Notes: generated by a model not told the origin, from the letters alone. Positions 1 to 8,883 are shown, numbered from the stretch's first letter. The stretch is 64,000 nucleotides of DNA from Bradyrhizobium diazoefficiens (GCF_016612535.1 NZ_JAENXS010000002.1:2542001-2606000), one strand, 5' to 3'. Made by a program: numbers and translations.

Positions 1-1424
1 GTCGACAGCGCTGCCGTATGATAGGTCGGCAACGTGATCAGGTGGTGGAAGATGCCGGCACGCTTGGCCGAATCCGCCTGGAAGGTGCGGATGCGCTCGT
101 CGGCTTCGATCGCCAGCGGCGTCTCGTCGTATTCCGGCTTCATCAGCTCGGCGCGGTTGTACCTGCTGACATCCTTGCCCGCTTCCTTCATCGCGTCGTA
201 GACCTGCCAACGGAAGTTGAGCGTCCAGTTGAACGAGGGCGAGTTGTTGTAGGCGAGCTTCGCGTTCGGAACGACCTTGCGGATGCGGTCGACCATCTTG
301 GCGATCTGCTCGATATGCGGCTTCTCGGTCTCGATCCAGAGCAGGTCGGCACCGTTTTGCAGCGAGGTGATGCTGTCGAGCACGCAGCGGTCTTCGCCCG
401 TGCCGGGACGGAACTGATAGAGGTTCGAGGGCAGCCGCTTCGGACGCATCATCTTGCCGTTGCGGTTGATGATGACGTCGCCGTTGCGGGCATTCTCCGC
501 CGTGATCTCCTCGCAATCCAGGAAGCTGTTGTAGAGGTCACCGAGGTCGCCCGGCTTGTGGCTGACGGCGATCTGCTGCGTCAGGCCGGCGCCGAGCGAG
601 TCCGTGCGGGTGACGACGATGCCGTCTTCGATGCCGAGTTCGAGGAAGGCGTGGCGGCAGGCGCGGATCTTGGCCAGGAAGACCTCGTGCGGCACCGTGA
701 CCTTGCCGTCCTGGTGGCCGCACTGCTTCTCGTCGGAGACCTGGTTCTCGATCTGGAGCGCGCAGGCACCCGCCTCGATCATCTTCTTGGCGAGCAGATA
801 GGTCGCCTCGGCGTTGCCGAAGCCGGCGTCGATGTCCGCAATGACGGGCACGACATGGGTCTGGAAGTTGTCGATCTTCGCGATCAGCTCCTTCTCGCGG
901 GTCTTGTCGCCTTCCTTGCGCGCCATATCGAGGCTGCGGAAGATGTCGTTCATCTCACGCGAGTCGGCCTGACGCAGGAAGGTGTAGAGCTCTTCGATCA
1001 GCGCCGGCACCGAGGTCTTCTCGTGCATCGACTGGTCGGGCAGCGGTCCGAACTCGGAGCGCAGCGCCGCGATCATCCAGCCGGAGAGGTAGAGGTAGCG
1101 GCGCTCGGTCTTGCCGCCAAAGTGCTTCTTGATCGAGATCAGCTTCTGCTGGGCGATGAAGCCGTGCCAGCAGCCCAGCGACTGGGTGTACTTGGTCGGA
1201 TCGGCATCATAGGCCGCCATGTCGGCCCGCATCAGCGCTGCGGTGTAGCGGGCGATGTCCAGACCGGTCTTGAAGCGGTTCTGCAGGCGCATGCGCGCGA
1301 CGGCCTCGGCCGACACGCCGTTCCAGGTCGGCTGGGTCTCGAGGAGTGCCTGAGCCGCATCGACTTCGCTCTGATACGAGGCCGGGCCCTGGAGGGTGTT
1401 GATGCCGCGGGGCTGATAGTTCAT
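1..1424 (-). CDS. aceA: Isocitrate lyase, C-terminus beyond window edge
   Basis: First enzyme of the glyoxylate shunt; it splits isocitrate into glyoxylate and succinate in the cytoplasm, for growth on acetate or fatty acids. The reading frame is open from the ATG at 1422-1424 to the left edge (about 474 codons). The N-terminus reads MNYQPRGINTLQG. The family signature KQCGHQ, with the catalytic Cys, lies near 705-730, and the conserved LPTYHTAALS stretch lies right at the edge. About 70 residues should be missing if this is the roughly 545-residue long form. It is transcribed divergently from an XRE/ScfR-type regulator, which fits carbon-source control. No sign of disruption. Confidence 0.95.
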   Translation of the reverse strand, partial: MNYQPRGINTLQGPASYQSEVDAAQALLETQPTWNGVSAEAVARMRLQNRFKTGLDIARYTAALMRADMAAYDADPTKYTQSLGCWHGFIAQQKLISIKKHFGGKTERRYLYLSGWMIAALRSEFGPLPDQSMHEKTSVPALIEELYTFLRQADSREMNDIFRSLDMARKEGDKTREKELIAKIDNFQTHVVPVIADIDAGFGNAEATYLLAKKMIEAGACALQIENQVSDEKQCGHQDGKVTVPHEVFLAKIRACRHAFLELGIEDGIVVTRTDSLGAGLTQQIAVSHKPGDLGDLYNSFLDCEEITAENARNGDVIINRNGKMMRPKRLPSNLYQFRPGTGEDRCVLDSITSLQNGADLLWIETEKPHIEQIAKMVDRIRKVVPNAKLAYNNSPSFNWTLNFRWQVYDAMKEAGKDVSRYNRAELMKPEYDETPLAIEADERIRTFQADSAKRAGIFHHLITLPTYHTAALS

Positions 1425-1552
1425 GTGCCTGCTCTCTCTTCTCGACATTTTTGACAGTGCATTGCGAAAGGCGTGACATGAGCTAAACGCGAGAAAGAGA
1501 AGTTCGTATAGAGGCCTTGTATTTGAATGGTGATGTCATGTAACATGAATAC

Positions 1553-1584
1553 TTGTAATAGTTGTAATTTTGTAATTTTTGTAA
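1553..1584. promoter_or_regulatory. Array of four TTGTAA direct repeats, putative operator
   Basis: TTGTAA occurs at 1553-1558, 1562-1567, 1570-1575 and 1579-1584, in an AT-rich island between the divergent aceA and regulator genes. The near-helical spacing of 8-9 bases and an adjacent CATGTAACATG (1537-1547) suggest binding of a regulator, most simply the neighbouring XRE protein. The role is inferred. Confidence 0.55.
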
Positions 1585-1631
1585 AAAGATGGGGCAGCGC
1601 GCCTGCCCTTAACATGTCTGGAGACCCGCTA

Positions 1632-3077
1632 ATGGCCGCCGAGTCCGGGAAAAAGCTGTTCGTCGGTCCGCGCTTTCGGCGCATCCGCCAGCAATTGGGG
1701 CTGTCGCAGACCCAGATCGCCGAGGGGCTCGGAATCTCGCCGAGCTATGTCAATCTGATCGAGCGGAACCAGCGCCCGGTGACGGCGCAGATCCTGCTGC
1801 GGCTGGCCGAAACCTACGACCTCGATTTGCGCGATCTCGCCACCGCCGACGAGGACCGCTTCTTCGCCGAGCTCAACGAGATCTTCTCCGATCCGCTGTT
1901 CCGCCAGATCGACGTGCCCAAGCAGGAACTGCGCGACCTCGCCGAGCTCTGCCCCGGCGTCACCCATGCGCTGCAACGGCTCTATGCCGCCTATACCGAG
2001 GCGCGCCAGGGCGAGACGCTGGCGGCAGCGCAAATGGCCGACCGCGACGTCGGCACGCGCTACGAGGCCAATCCGGTCGAGCGCGTCCGCGAGCTGATCG
2101 AGGCCAACCGCAACTATTTTCCGGAGCTCGAGCAGGCCGCGGAGACCGTTCGCGATGAGCTGAACGTCCCGCCCGAAGGGCTTTATGCCGCGCTCGCCGC
2201 GCGCCTGCGCGAAAAACACTCGATCCAGACCCGCATCATGCCGGTGGACGTGATGCGTGAAACCTTGCGGCGTTTCGACCGCCATCGCCGCCAGCTCCTG
2301 ATCTCCGAGTTGGTCGATCCGGCCGGCCGCGCCTTCCAGCTCGCCTTTCAGCTCGGGCTTGGCGAATGCACGCCGCATCTGGAGACCATCATCGGCCGCG
2401 CCGGCCCGCTCGACGACACGCCGCGCCGGCTGTTCCGCATCACGCTCGGCAATTATTTTGCGGCGGCCGTGATGATGCCCTACCCGGCCTTCCTCGCGGC
2501 TGCCGAAGCGCTCAATTACGACATACATTTGCTGGCGCAGCGTTTCAATTCCGGCTTCGAGCAGGTCTGCCATCGCCTCACCACGTTGCAGCGGCCGAAC
2601 GCCCGCGGCATTCCGTTCTTCCTGCTGCGTGTCGACAATGCCGGCAACGTGTCGAAGCGCTTCTCGTCCGGCACGTTTCCGTTCTCGAAATTCGGCGGCA
2701 CATGTCCGCTGTGGAACGTGCACTCGACCTTCGACACGCCGGATCGCCTGCTCAAGCAGGTGATCGAGCTGCCCGACGGCAACCGCTATTTCTCGATCGC
2801 GCAGATGGTGCGCCGCCCCGTCGCGCCGCACCCGCTGCCGCAGCCGCGCTTCGCCATCGGCCTCGGCTGCGAGATCCGCCACGCCGCACGCCTGACCTAC
2901 GCCGCCGGCATGGACCTGGAGAAAACGGAAGGCACGCCGATCGGCGTCAACTGCCGGCTCTGCGAGCGCGAAAATTGCGCCCAGCGCGCCGAGCCGCCGA
3001 TCACGCGCACGCTGATTTTGGACGAGACGACGCGGCGGGTGTCGAGTTTCGCGTTCTCGAATGCAAGGGAGTTGTGA
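1632..3077 (+). CDS. ScfR/RamB-type XRE regulator with IrrE-like and DUF2083 domains
   Basis: Cytoplasmic transcription regulator of the short-chain fatty-acyl-CoA family, relatives of which control acetate and propionate metabolism. The 481-residue product starts MAAESGKKLFVG. An XRE helix-turn-helix covers about residues 15-70 (LGLSQTQIAEGLGISPSYVN). An IrrE-like domain follows in the middle, but it has FQLAFQLGL where a zinc-binding HExxH would be. The C-terminal DUF2083 domain carries the Cys-rich motif NCRLCERENC. An in-frame ATG lies at 1527, but that extension crosses the AT-rich operator-like repeats and looks non-coding, so 1632 is preferred. Divergence from aceA supports control of the glyoxylate shunt. 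Confidence 0.85.
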   Translation: MAAESGKKLFVGPRFRRIRQQLGLSQTQIAEGLGISPSYVNLIERNQRPVTAQILLRLAETYDLDLRDLATADEDRFFAELNEIFSDPLFRQIDVPKQELRDLAELCPGVTHALQRLYAAYTEARQGETLAAAQMADRDVGTRYEANPVERVRELIEANRNYFPELEQAAETVRDELNVPPEGLYAALAARLREKHSIQTRIMPVDVMRETLRRFDRHRRQLLISELVDPAGRAFQLAFQLGLGECTPHLETIIGRAGPLDDTPRRLFRITLGNYFAAAVMMPYPAFLAAAEALNYDIHLLAQRFNSGFEQVCHRLTTLQRPNARGIPFFLLRVDNAGNVSKRFSSGTFPFSKFGGTCPLWNVHSTFDTPDRLLKQVIELPDGNRYFSIAQMVRRPVAPHPLPQPRFAIGLGCEIRHAARLTYAAGMDLEKTEGTPIGVNCRLCERENCAQRAEPPITRTLILDETTRRVSSFAFSNAREL

Positions 3078-3108
3078 GGGGGCACTCTCCCTCTCCCCGC
3101 TTGCGGGG

Positions 3109-4366
3109 CTAGCTTGGGCACACATTTTTGGCGAGGAAGAAGCCTTGGGCGATGGCTCGGAAGCGTTCGAGCCCGTCGCGCATTGTGATTGGGCCGTTGG
3201 ATTTGTCGCTCTCGTAACCGGTCCAGCCACCGAGGCGGGCGATGGTCCAGCCGGCCCAAGCAAGGCTGCTTGGTATATGGGGATTTTGCTGTTTGGCGGT
3301 GCGGCCCCGCAAACGTTCCTGCAAGGCCGATAGAACCTGCATTTCGCGATCGTCAAAGACGTGCGAGGCAGGTTGGCTATCGTCGAGCGAGGCGCGCGCG
3401 AGCACGAGTTGCATGGTTTGGCACGCGGCGATGAGAGCGATAACGGCGAGCTTTTCCAGCGCCGCGCCTTCGGCAAGAACGCTCGCCTCGAGATCAAGGC
3501 CTTGGCGCTTCACGGTCCTGAACAATTGTTCGACATGCCAGCGCTGGCGGTACCAGCCGATCACCGTTGGCGCGGCGCGTGGGGATCGGAGCAGGATGCT
3601 GGCCGACAGACGACGACCGTTCCGAACCGCACCGCCAACTGCGCTTGACGAGCCTGGCGCTTGCCTGCCCGCGCCGGCAGATCGATCGCCAAGCGATGTT
3701 GCTCGGGCAGTGCCGCCATGGTCGCAAACAGAGCGCGGTCGCCTGTTGTTGCACGATCCCGGCACGCGCGGCTCAACAGATGCGTGCGACGATCCGGCAG
3801 GCGAGCCCACTTCTCATAAATGTCTCCTTCGCGATCGTCGATCACTGTGATCATGCTCGCCTTGGTCAGGCCCCATTTGGCCCGCCGCGGGCCCTTCACC
3901 CATCGATAGGATTCCTTTTCCTCAATCGGCTGCTTGCGATAGTCGGCGGCCTTGGTTTTAAAGCGGCGCCAGACCTGCACGTCGGCCAGGCCCAGACAGT
4001 GACCTGTTTCTGCATCAACCGTCAGAACGGGATGCACGAACAGGCCGACGTCACGGCCATTGCCCACCCGGCCGAGATCGCGCTTGCGCCCTCGCTTGGC
4101 CTCATAGTTGATCTCGCTGGTATCCTGGATCGCCAGGACGTGCCGGCCGGCCGCAATCTCACGCAGACGCGCTCGCGCGCGGATCACCATCTTGTCGACC
4201 GTGACCCGCTCATTCATCAAAAAGCGCCGAAATTTGACCTTCTCGGCGCGATCCTCGCCAAGTTTGCGCAGACAAACCGTCTGTCGCTCGCAGACACGCG
4301 CAAGCAACAGAGCGCCATTTTTTTAAGACGCTCGTCGCCGAAATAGCCGATATCCATCTCCGCCAT
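3109..4366 (-). pseudogene. IS4-family DDE transposase, frameshifted
   Basis: The IS4 catalytic landmarks are all recognisable but spread over different frames. The N-terminus MAEMDIGYFGDERLKK (from the ATG at 4366) leads into a run of seven A (minus strand, 4318-4324). The frame must slip back one base there to continue GALLLARVCERQTV. The first Asp is in AIQDTSE and the second in VIDDREGDIYE. The frame then ends at a TGA near 3561. The YREK box with the catalytic Glu (WYRQRWHVEQLF, then K) lies in another frame that runs to 3109. The segment normally between the second Asp domain and the YREK box looks shortened, so an internal deletion is likely. Unlikely to be active alone. Confidence 0.8.
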
Positions 4367-4446
4367 CGCTCCGCTGCCAGAATCACGACGGCCTACACAG
4401 AATCACAGGCGATTCATTCTGTGCAAGAGATCTGTGCCCAAGCTAG
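3109..4446 (-). mobile_element. IS4-family insertion sequence, decayed
   Basis: A 1338-bp element with terminal inverted repeats. The left end reads CTAGCTTGGGCACACA and the right end, reversed, CTAGCTTGGGCACAGA. The same 14-bp sequence CCCCGCTTGCGGGG lies on both sides (3095-3108 and 4447-4460), consistent with a target duplication. The flank is itself palindromic, so the exact duplication length is uncertain. The insertion splits an intergenic palindromic repeat. The transposase inside is broken (see next entry). The stop codon TAG of the transposase frame lies in the left terminal repeat. Confidence 0.85.
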
Positions 4447-4584
4447 CCCCGCTTGCGGGGAGAGGGTCGGGGTGAGGGGGAGTCTCCGAGGGTACGGTAA
4501 GAGTTAGACTCGCGGAGAGTCCCCCTCACCCGAAATCCGCGCTACGCGCGCATTTCGGCCTCTCCCCGCAAGCGGGGAGAGGCG
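4447..4584. repeat. Palindromic intergenic repeat (family A), split by the IS4 element
   Basis: Two arms built on CTCTCCCCGC-TTGCGGGGAGAG plus GGGTGAGGGGGA/TCCCCCTCACCC form a large hairpin. The left beginning of the repeat (about 3088-3108) is on the other side of the IS. Relatives lie near 61880-62042 and 62716-62836. There are no genes in this stretch. Confidence 0.8.
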
Positions 4585-4594
4585 AAGGCAGCAA

Positions 4595-4888
4595 CTACGC
4601 CAGCGTATGCACGATCACCGGCCCCGCCGCGGCACTCGCGTGCCCTGCCAGCAGAGACCCTAGATCCTTCTCGATCCAGGCGATGGCGCGCTTGTTCGCC
4701 TCCTCGGCCTGCTCGAACTTGTCGAAGATCGAGATCGCGGTCACCGTGTCGTCACCGGCATAGACCACGTAATAGGCCCTAAAGCCCTCGACGTCGCTGA
4801 TGATCGGAACGGCGCCGTCCTTGATGCGGCGCGCCAACTCTTCGGCGCTCCCGCTCTTCGCCTTGGCCTGACGGATGGCGGCATACAT
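4595..4888 (-). CDS. Small conserved hypothetical protein (97 aa)
   Basis: Starts MYAAIRQAKAKSGSAEEL; soluble, without a signal peptide or membrane segment. The pattern (KDGAVPIISDVEGFRAYYVVYAGDDTVTAISIFDKFEQAEEAN) resembles the antibiotic-biosynthesis-monooxygenase-like ferredoxin fold found in many short rhizobial proteins, which would suggest a small dimeric alpha/beta protein. No catalytic residues can be assigned. It is a single gene downstream of the repeat, with GGAGGATGCC just before the ATG. The function is unknown. Confidence 0.7.
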   Translation of the reverse strand: MYAAIRQAKAKSGSAEELARRIKDGAVPIISDVEGFRAYYVVYAGDDTVTAISIFDKFEQAEEANKRAIAWIEKDLGSLLAGHASAAAGPVIVHTLA

Positions 4889-5115
4889 GGCATCCTCCTT
4901 CCGGCTATCGATGTGGGGGCATGGTGCCCGGCTCCGATCTTACGCCGAAGCGCGCGGCCAATCCACGCTTGGTTAACCCCGCCCTAATCCGCCCGTGCGA
5001 TCTGTAACCAACGATTAAGCACGCCTCAACATCGCTGCCTTAGTCTCGCCCCACTCATTTTTCGCAAACAACGGCAGCCTATCCTGCCGCGTGAAGTGAC
5101 ATCAGGGGGTTCATC

Positions 5116-5928
5116 ATGCGCATTGCGTTGCTGCTGACCGCGACCATTGTCGGCGCGCTCTTCGCCAATCCATCCAAGGCCGGCTCGCTCGACGCTGCGT
5201 CCGCCGACACCGCGCAGGCGCTGCCGCCCGGTTTCCAGAGCTACCGCGGCTACATGTTCGACCTGTCGGAGGCCTCCGACCGCAAGGACGTCGACAAGCT
5301 CACCAACAATCTGAAGCAGCAGATCGACGTCGTCGAGAACGCCGGGCTCTCCCCGCGCGTGCTGCGCTTCTTCCATACCGTCCCGATCATCGCAAGCGAG
5401 CTGGCCTGCCTCGACGAAGGCGCCGCAACCGCGTGCTACGGCCGGGTCACGCCGGACATCCAGCGCACCGCGCCGCGCACGCTGACGGTTTGGGACCACG
5501 ACAAGCAGCGCTGGACCAATCCGAATGCCGTCGACCTCGCGGTCGATTCCGGGCTCGGCGTGATCATGATCCGTCCGGACATGATGCGTTACGAGAAAGA
5601 GGCCGTGCTGCTCCACGAGATGCTGCATGCCTATCACGCTCGGCTGCTGCCCGACGGCTACGCCAACAAGGGCGTGATCGCCTATTATGCCTACGCCAAG
5701 TCCAAGGACCTGCTGCCCAAGGAAGCCTATGCGATGAAGAATCACATGGAATTCTTTGCCGTGACCGCCAGCATCTTCCTGGCCGGCAAGAGCGATGTCC
5801 AGGATCCCAAGACCCGTGAAGCGCTCAAGGAGAAGATGCCCGACTATTACAAATATCTGGTCGGCGTGTTCGGCTTCGATCCCGATCCGGCAGCAAGCTC
5901 GAGCGGACCGGTCGCCTCGTTGAAGTAA
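5116..5928 (+). CDS. Putative exported zinc metallopeptidase-like protein (HExxH)
   Basis: A 270-residue protein with an N-terminal signal peptide (MRIALLLTATIVGALFANPSKAG). The body contains LLHEMLHAYH, giving H167, E168 and H171. About 41 residues later comes NHMEFFAVTAS, where E212 could be the third zinc ligand, an arrangement seen in gluzincin-type metallopeptidases. Four Cys-bearing positions (ACLDEGAATACYG) could form a disulfide outside the cytoplasm. A ribosome site CAGGGGG precedes the ATG. It stands alone between unrelated genes. The protease assignment is inferred from the motif only; the substrate is unknown. Confidence 0.6.
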   Translation: MRIALLLTATIVGALFANPSKAGSLDAASADTAQALPPGFQSYRGYMFDLSEASDRKDVDKLTNNLKQQIDVVENAGLSPRVLRFFHTVPIIASELACLDEGAATACYGRVTPDIQRTAPRTLTVWDHDKQRWTNPNAVDLAVDSGLGVIMIRPDMMRYEKEAVLLHEMLHAYHARLLPDGYANKGVIAYYAYAKSKDLLPKEAYAMKNHMEFFAVTASIFLAGKSDVQDPKTREALKEKMPDYYKYLVGVFGFDPDPAASSSGPVASLK

Positions 5929-6121
5929 GGCAGACCTTGAAGTGAGCTAGACTTGGTGCAGCTCGCGCCGAACCAAAGCCACAAGCCGCGCGACATGCGC
6001 GGCTTTTCTGTTTTGGTAACCGGAAGCTGCGGATGACGCGCGGGCGGCAATTGCCAAGCAGGTAGCCGATCTGCATAGTCCCGCCGCATCGATTGGGATT
6101 GTTTCGAAGAGGATAGAAGAT

Positions 6122-6475
6122 ATGGCGGACGCCGACCTGGATGTCGTGATCCGGCAACTGGCCAGACAGCTGCATACGGGCCTGATGTCCCGCGCCAAGG
6201 AGCGGCGGGATCGTTTCACCGGCCTTGCGGCCAAGGCCAAGGGCAAGGAGACCAGCGTCCGCTTCAAGATGATGGCCAAGGCCACCATGGAGCAGGCCAC
6301 CGCCGCCGCCAGGCGCCTCCAGATGTCCGCAGACAACGTCGCCGACAGCTACGCCCGCGCGATGCGGCTGGCCGCCAGCACGCCCGTCGAGGTGAAGGCG
6401 GAGAAGCCGGCCAAGGCCAAGCCGGCGAAGAAGGCTGCGAAGGCCAAGAAGGCAAAAGCGAAGAAGGCGAAGTAA
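6122..6475 (+). CDS. Small basic protein with histone H1-like Lys/Ala tail (117 aa)
   Basis: Residues 1-80 look helical (MADADLDVVIRQLARQLHTG), and the last 35 or so are a low-complexity Lys/Ala/Pro tail of the KAKPAKKAAKAKKAK type. Such tails occur on bacterial H1-like nucleoid proteins and bind nucleic acid non-specifically. The head domain is not recognised. It is a single gene, with GAGGATAGAAGAT upstream of the ATG. A role as a DNA- or RNA-associated protein is inferred from composition only. Confidence 0.65.
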   Translation: MADADLDVVIRQLARQLHTGLMSRAKERRDRFTGLAAKAKGKETSVRFKMMAKATMEQATAAARRLQMSADNVADSYARAMRLAASTPVEVKAEKPAKAKPAKKAAKAKKAKAKKAK

Positions 6476-6506
6476 GCCCGCCGCTCTATCCGCTGGCGGC
6501 AAGATC

Positions 6507-7148
6507 TCACCGCCGCGGTGTGGAGACCTGAGTCGGCTCGGCGCGGGCAAGCTCAGCGAGTTTGGCGCGCGCGGCGTCGCGCGTGCGGCCGTCCTTGATG
6601 GGCGGCAACGTAGCGGCGGCTTCGAGATCTGCACGGGCATCATCGGCCTGGCCGCGGGCCAGAAGCGCAAGGCCGCGGTCGAGGCGAGACTGCGGGTCCG
6701 TCGGATCAAGGCGGACCGCTGTGCTGAAGCTCAAAATCGCGCGGTCGAGATCGCCCTTGGCAGCGAGCGCGAGACCCCGCTCGTAATAGGGCACCGCGGG
6801 CTTGGGATCGAGCGCGATCGCCTCGTCGTAATCGGCAATCGCAAGGCCCGGCTCGCCGTTCTGCCGGTACGCCTGCGCGCGGTCGCGATAGAGCGAGGCG
6901 CGGTTGGGATTGAGGCGGATGGCCTCATTGAAATCGGCGATCGCCCGGCCGTGGTCGCCGTGGCGCAGCGCGATCCGCCCGCGTCCCTCATAGGCGAAGG
7001 CGATCAGAGAGCCGCGAAACGGCGAGAAGCTGATCACGGCCGAGCAGATGTCGGGCTCGTCCTCGTCGCCGCAATTCACGGCCGTATGCGTGGACAGGCC
7101 GATGGCCACGCCCAGGACGATCAACAATGGCACGGCAGTTCTGGTCAT
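6507..7148 (-). CDS. Tetratricopeptide-repeat protein, membrane-anchored or exported
   Basis: 213 residues. The N-terminus MTRTAVPLLIVLGVAIGLS is a signal peptide or anchor, followed by a short Cys/acidic stretch (NCGDEDEPD). At least three consecutive TPR units run from about residue 50 to 160, each with the alternating pattern GDHGRAIADFNEAIRLNP, GLAIADYDEAIALDP, GDLDRAILSFSTAVRLDP. TPR proteins act as scaffolds in envelope complexes; the partner is not identifiable. The 3' end is 31 bases from the convergent Lys-rich gene. Confidence 0.8.
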   Translation of the reverse strand: MTRTAVPLLIVLGVAIGLSTHTAVNCGDEDEPDICSAVISFSPFRGSLIAFAYEGRGRIALRHGDHGRAIADFNEAIRLNPNRASLYRDRAQAYRQNGEPGLAIADYDEAIALDPKPAVPYYERGLALAAKGDLDRAILSFSTAVRLDPTDPQSRLDRGLALLARGQADDARADLEAAATLPPIKDGRTRDAARAKLAELARAEPTQVSTPRR

Positions 7149-7281
7149 CTTCGGCGGTGACCGGCGGGAGGCCGGCCACGCATCCCCTTTCGAAGGAACA
7201 CTCTCGCAGAGGTGTTAGCACCGGCCGAACCGGCCCTCTGTGCGCCAGATCACAAGCCGGCAAAATCCGGCCGGTTCCATG

Positions 7282-8238
7282 TCAGCCCCAAGGGCCGCGT
7301 GCCGGACCATTTGACGGACCGCGCGAGGACGAGCGGCCCCACGGGCCCTGCGGCGGATAGTTTTCGTTGGCACCGACCGACGGCGCGGCCTGCGTGCCGA
7401 GCTCGGTCGCGAGCTGCCGGAGCGCCGCAATGCGATTCTGCGTCGACGGATGTGTGGCGAAGAGATTGTCGACGCCGTGGCCCGACAGCGGATTGACGAT
7501 GAACATGTGCGCGGTCGCGGGGTTTCGCTCGGCCTCGACATTCGGCACCTGATGCGCCGCGTTCTCGATCTTGACCAGCGCGGACGCCAGCCACATCGGC
7601 TGGCCGGCGATGCGCGCACCGAGATTGTCGGCGGCATATTCGCGGGTACGGCTGATCGCCATCTGCACCAGCATGGCGCCCAGCGGCGCCAGGATCATCA
7701 TCAGGATCGAGCCGACGATGCCGAGGCCGTTGTTGTTGCGATTGCCGCCGAAGAACATGCCGAACTGCGCCAGCATGGAGATCGCGCCCGCAATGGTCGC
7801 GGTAACAGTCATCAGCAGCGTGTCGTGGTTCTTGATGTGCGCGAGCTCGTGCGCGATGACGCCGGCAAGCTCCTCGCGGCTGAGCTGTCGCATCAGCCCG
7901 GTGGTGACGGCAACTGCGGCGTTCTCGGGATTACGGCCGGTCGCAAACGCATTGGGCTGCGGCTCGTCCATCAGGAACACGCGTGGCATCGGTAAGCCTG
8001 CGCGGCCCGCAAGCTCTGCGACGAGGCCGACCAGCTCCGGCGCCGTCGAACGGTCGACCTCATGGGCGCCGTACATCGAAAGCACCATGCGGTCCGAGTT
8101 CCAGTAGGTGAAGAGATTGGTCGCCGCCGCAATGACGAGCGCGATCATGGCGCCGGCGGCGCCGCCAATCAGATAGCCCACCCCCATGAACAGGGCGGTG
8201 AGGCCTGCGAGAAGCATTGCGGTACGAAAATAGTTCAT
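7282..8238 (-). CDS. htpX: HtpX-type membrane zinc protease (M48)
   Basis: Inner-membrane metalloprotease that takes part in quality control of membrane proteins. The 318-residue product starts [13 protein letters not shown]. Two N-terminal membrane helices (about 5-22 and 26-42) precede the catalytic motif HELAH at residues 130-134, and a second hydrophobic pair surrounds [12 protein letters not shown]. The downstream Glu ligand lies in [13 protein letters not shown]. The start at 8238 has a GGGAGA site just before it; a longer in-frame extension to 8373 is non-coding in character. The C-terminus is Gly/Pro/Trp-rich, as in alphaproteobacterial homologues. Confidence 0.93.
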   Translation of the reverse strand: MNYFRTAMLLAGLTALFMGVGYLIGGAAGAMIALVIAAATNLFTYWNSDRMVLSMYGAHEVDRSTAPELVGLVAELAGRAGLPMPRVFLMDEPQPNAFATGRNPENAAVAVTTGLMRQLSREELAGVIAHELAHIKNHDTLLMTVTATIAGAISMLAQFGMFFGGNRNNNGLGIVGSILMMILAPLGAMLVQMAISRTREYAADNLGARIAGQPMWLASALVKIENAAHQVPNVEAERNPATAHMFIVNPLSGHGVDNLFATHPSTQNRIAALRQLATELGTQAAPSVGANENYPPQGPWGRSSSRGPSNGPARGPWG

Positions 8239-8391
8239 GGCCGTCTCCCGAAGCCGGCCGTGGCCGCTAGAGGCGCAGTGGCCGGCAAACATCAGGTAGG
8301 AATGCCCCCCGCTGGCCCGCAAGGTTTTCAGGGTGCGGCTGGGAGACGCGGCACTTGACCCAGCCCGGGACACCCGGGCACGATCGGCATC

Positions 8392-8622
8392 ATGCTATTC
8401 GAGGTTGTCGGAGAGATCACCGCGGTCGAAACCTTCGCCAGCGGCTCGGGCATCCGCGAGATCGCCCGCCTGCGACGGATCTATGGACGTGGACGATGGC
8501 GCAAACGCAAGGGCATCGCGGAGGTGCGATTATCCAATGGCTCTACCCATCTCGCTGAGATACACTGGTATGAGGCTGCCGGCATCGGCCGCAAGGAATT
8601 CAAGATCAAGAGCCTGCTCTGA
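8392..8622 (+). CDS. Small conserved hypothetical protein (76 aa)
   Basis: [18 protein letters not shown], then a basic patch [16 protein letters not shown] and an acidic/aromatic end. Soluble, without a signal peptide. Five bases separate it from the next gene on the same strand, so the two are probably cotranscribed. The pattern suggests a small beta-rich nucleic-acid or partner-binding protein. The function is unknown. Confidence 0.65.
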   Translation: MLFEVVGEITAVETFASGSGIREIARLRRIYGRGRWRKRKGIAEVRLSNGSTHLAEIHWYEAAGIGRKEFKIKSLL

Positions 8623-8627
8623 CCAAC

Positions 8628-8855
8628 ATGACGAAATCGCGAGGCAAGCAACTGGTGATCTGCGTGGACAATGAGGGCTACGCGGCGTCGCTTGAGAAGC
8701 GCAAGATCTATGTGACGCTACGCGATCCGGCGGCCGAGAAACTCGACATGCTGCGGATCGTCGATGAGTCCGGCGAGGACTACCTCTATCCGAAGTCCTT
8801 CTTTCGCGAGATCGCCCTTCCCCTCGCAGTGAAACGCGCCGTATTGGCGGCCTAG
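8628..8855 (+). CDS. Small conserved hypothetical protein (75 aa)
   Basis: Starts MTKSRGKQLVICVDNEGY. The sequence resembles the short rhizobial proteins with a LVICVDNEGYAASLEKRKIYVTL core, whose function is unknown. It follows the previous small gene at a five-base gap and precedes the lytic transglycosylase by 28 bases, so all three could share a transcript. There is no signal peptide or Cys motif. Confidence 0.65.
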   Translation: MTKSRGKQLVICVDNEGYAASLEKRKIYVTLRDPAAEKLDMLRIVDESGEDYLYPKSFFREIALPLAVKRAVLAA

Positions 8856-8883
8856 CAGCTCCCCGACAGCACCAGAGATATCG

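Noticed and set aside
18..1454. Long open frame on the plus strand opposite isocitrate lyase
   Set aside because: High-GC shadow frame: Arg/Leu/Val-rich, no ribosome site, and the minus strand carries a recognised aceA with conserved motifs.
3561..3810. Programmed frameshift joining the two overlapping transposase frames
   Set aside because: A simple slip would not restore the segment that usually lies before the YREK box; the join looks like an internal deletion, so the gene is called broken.
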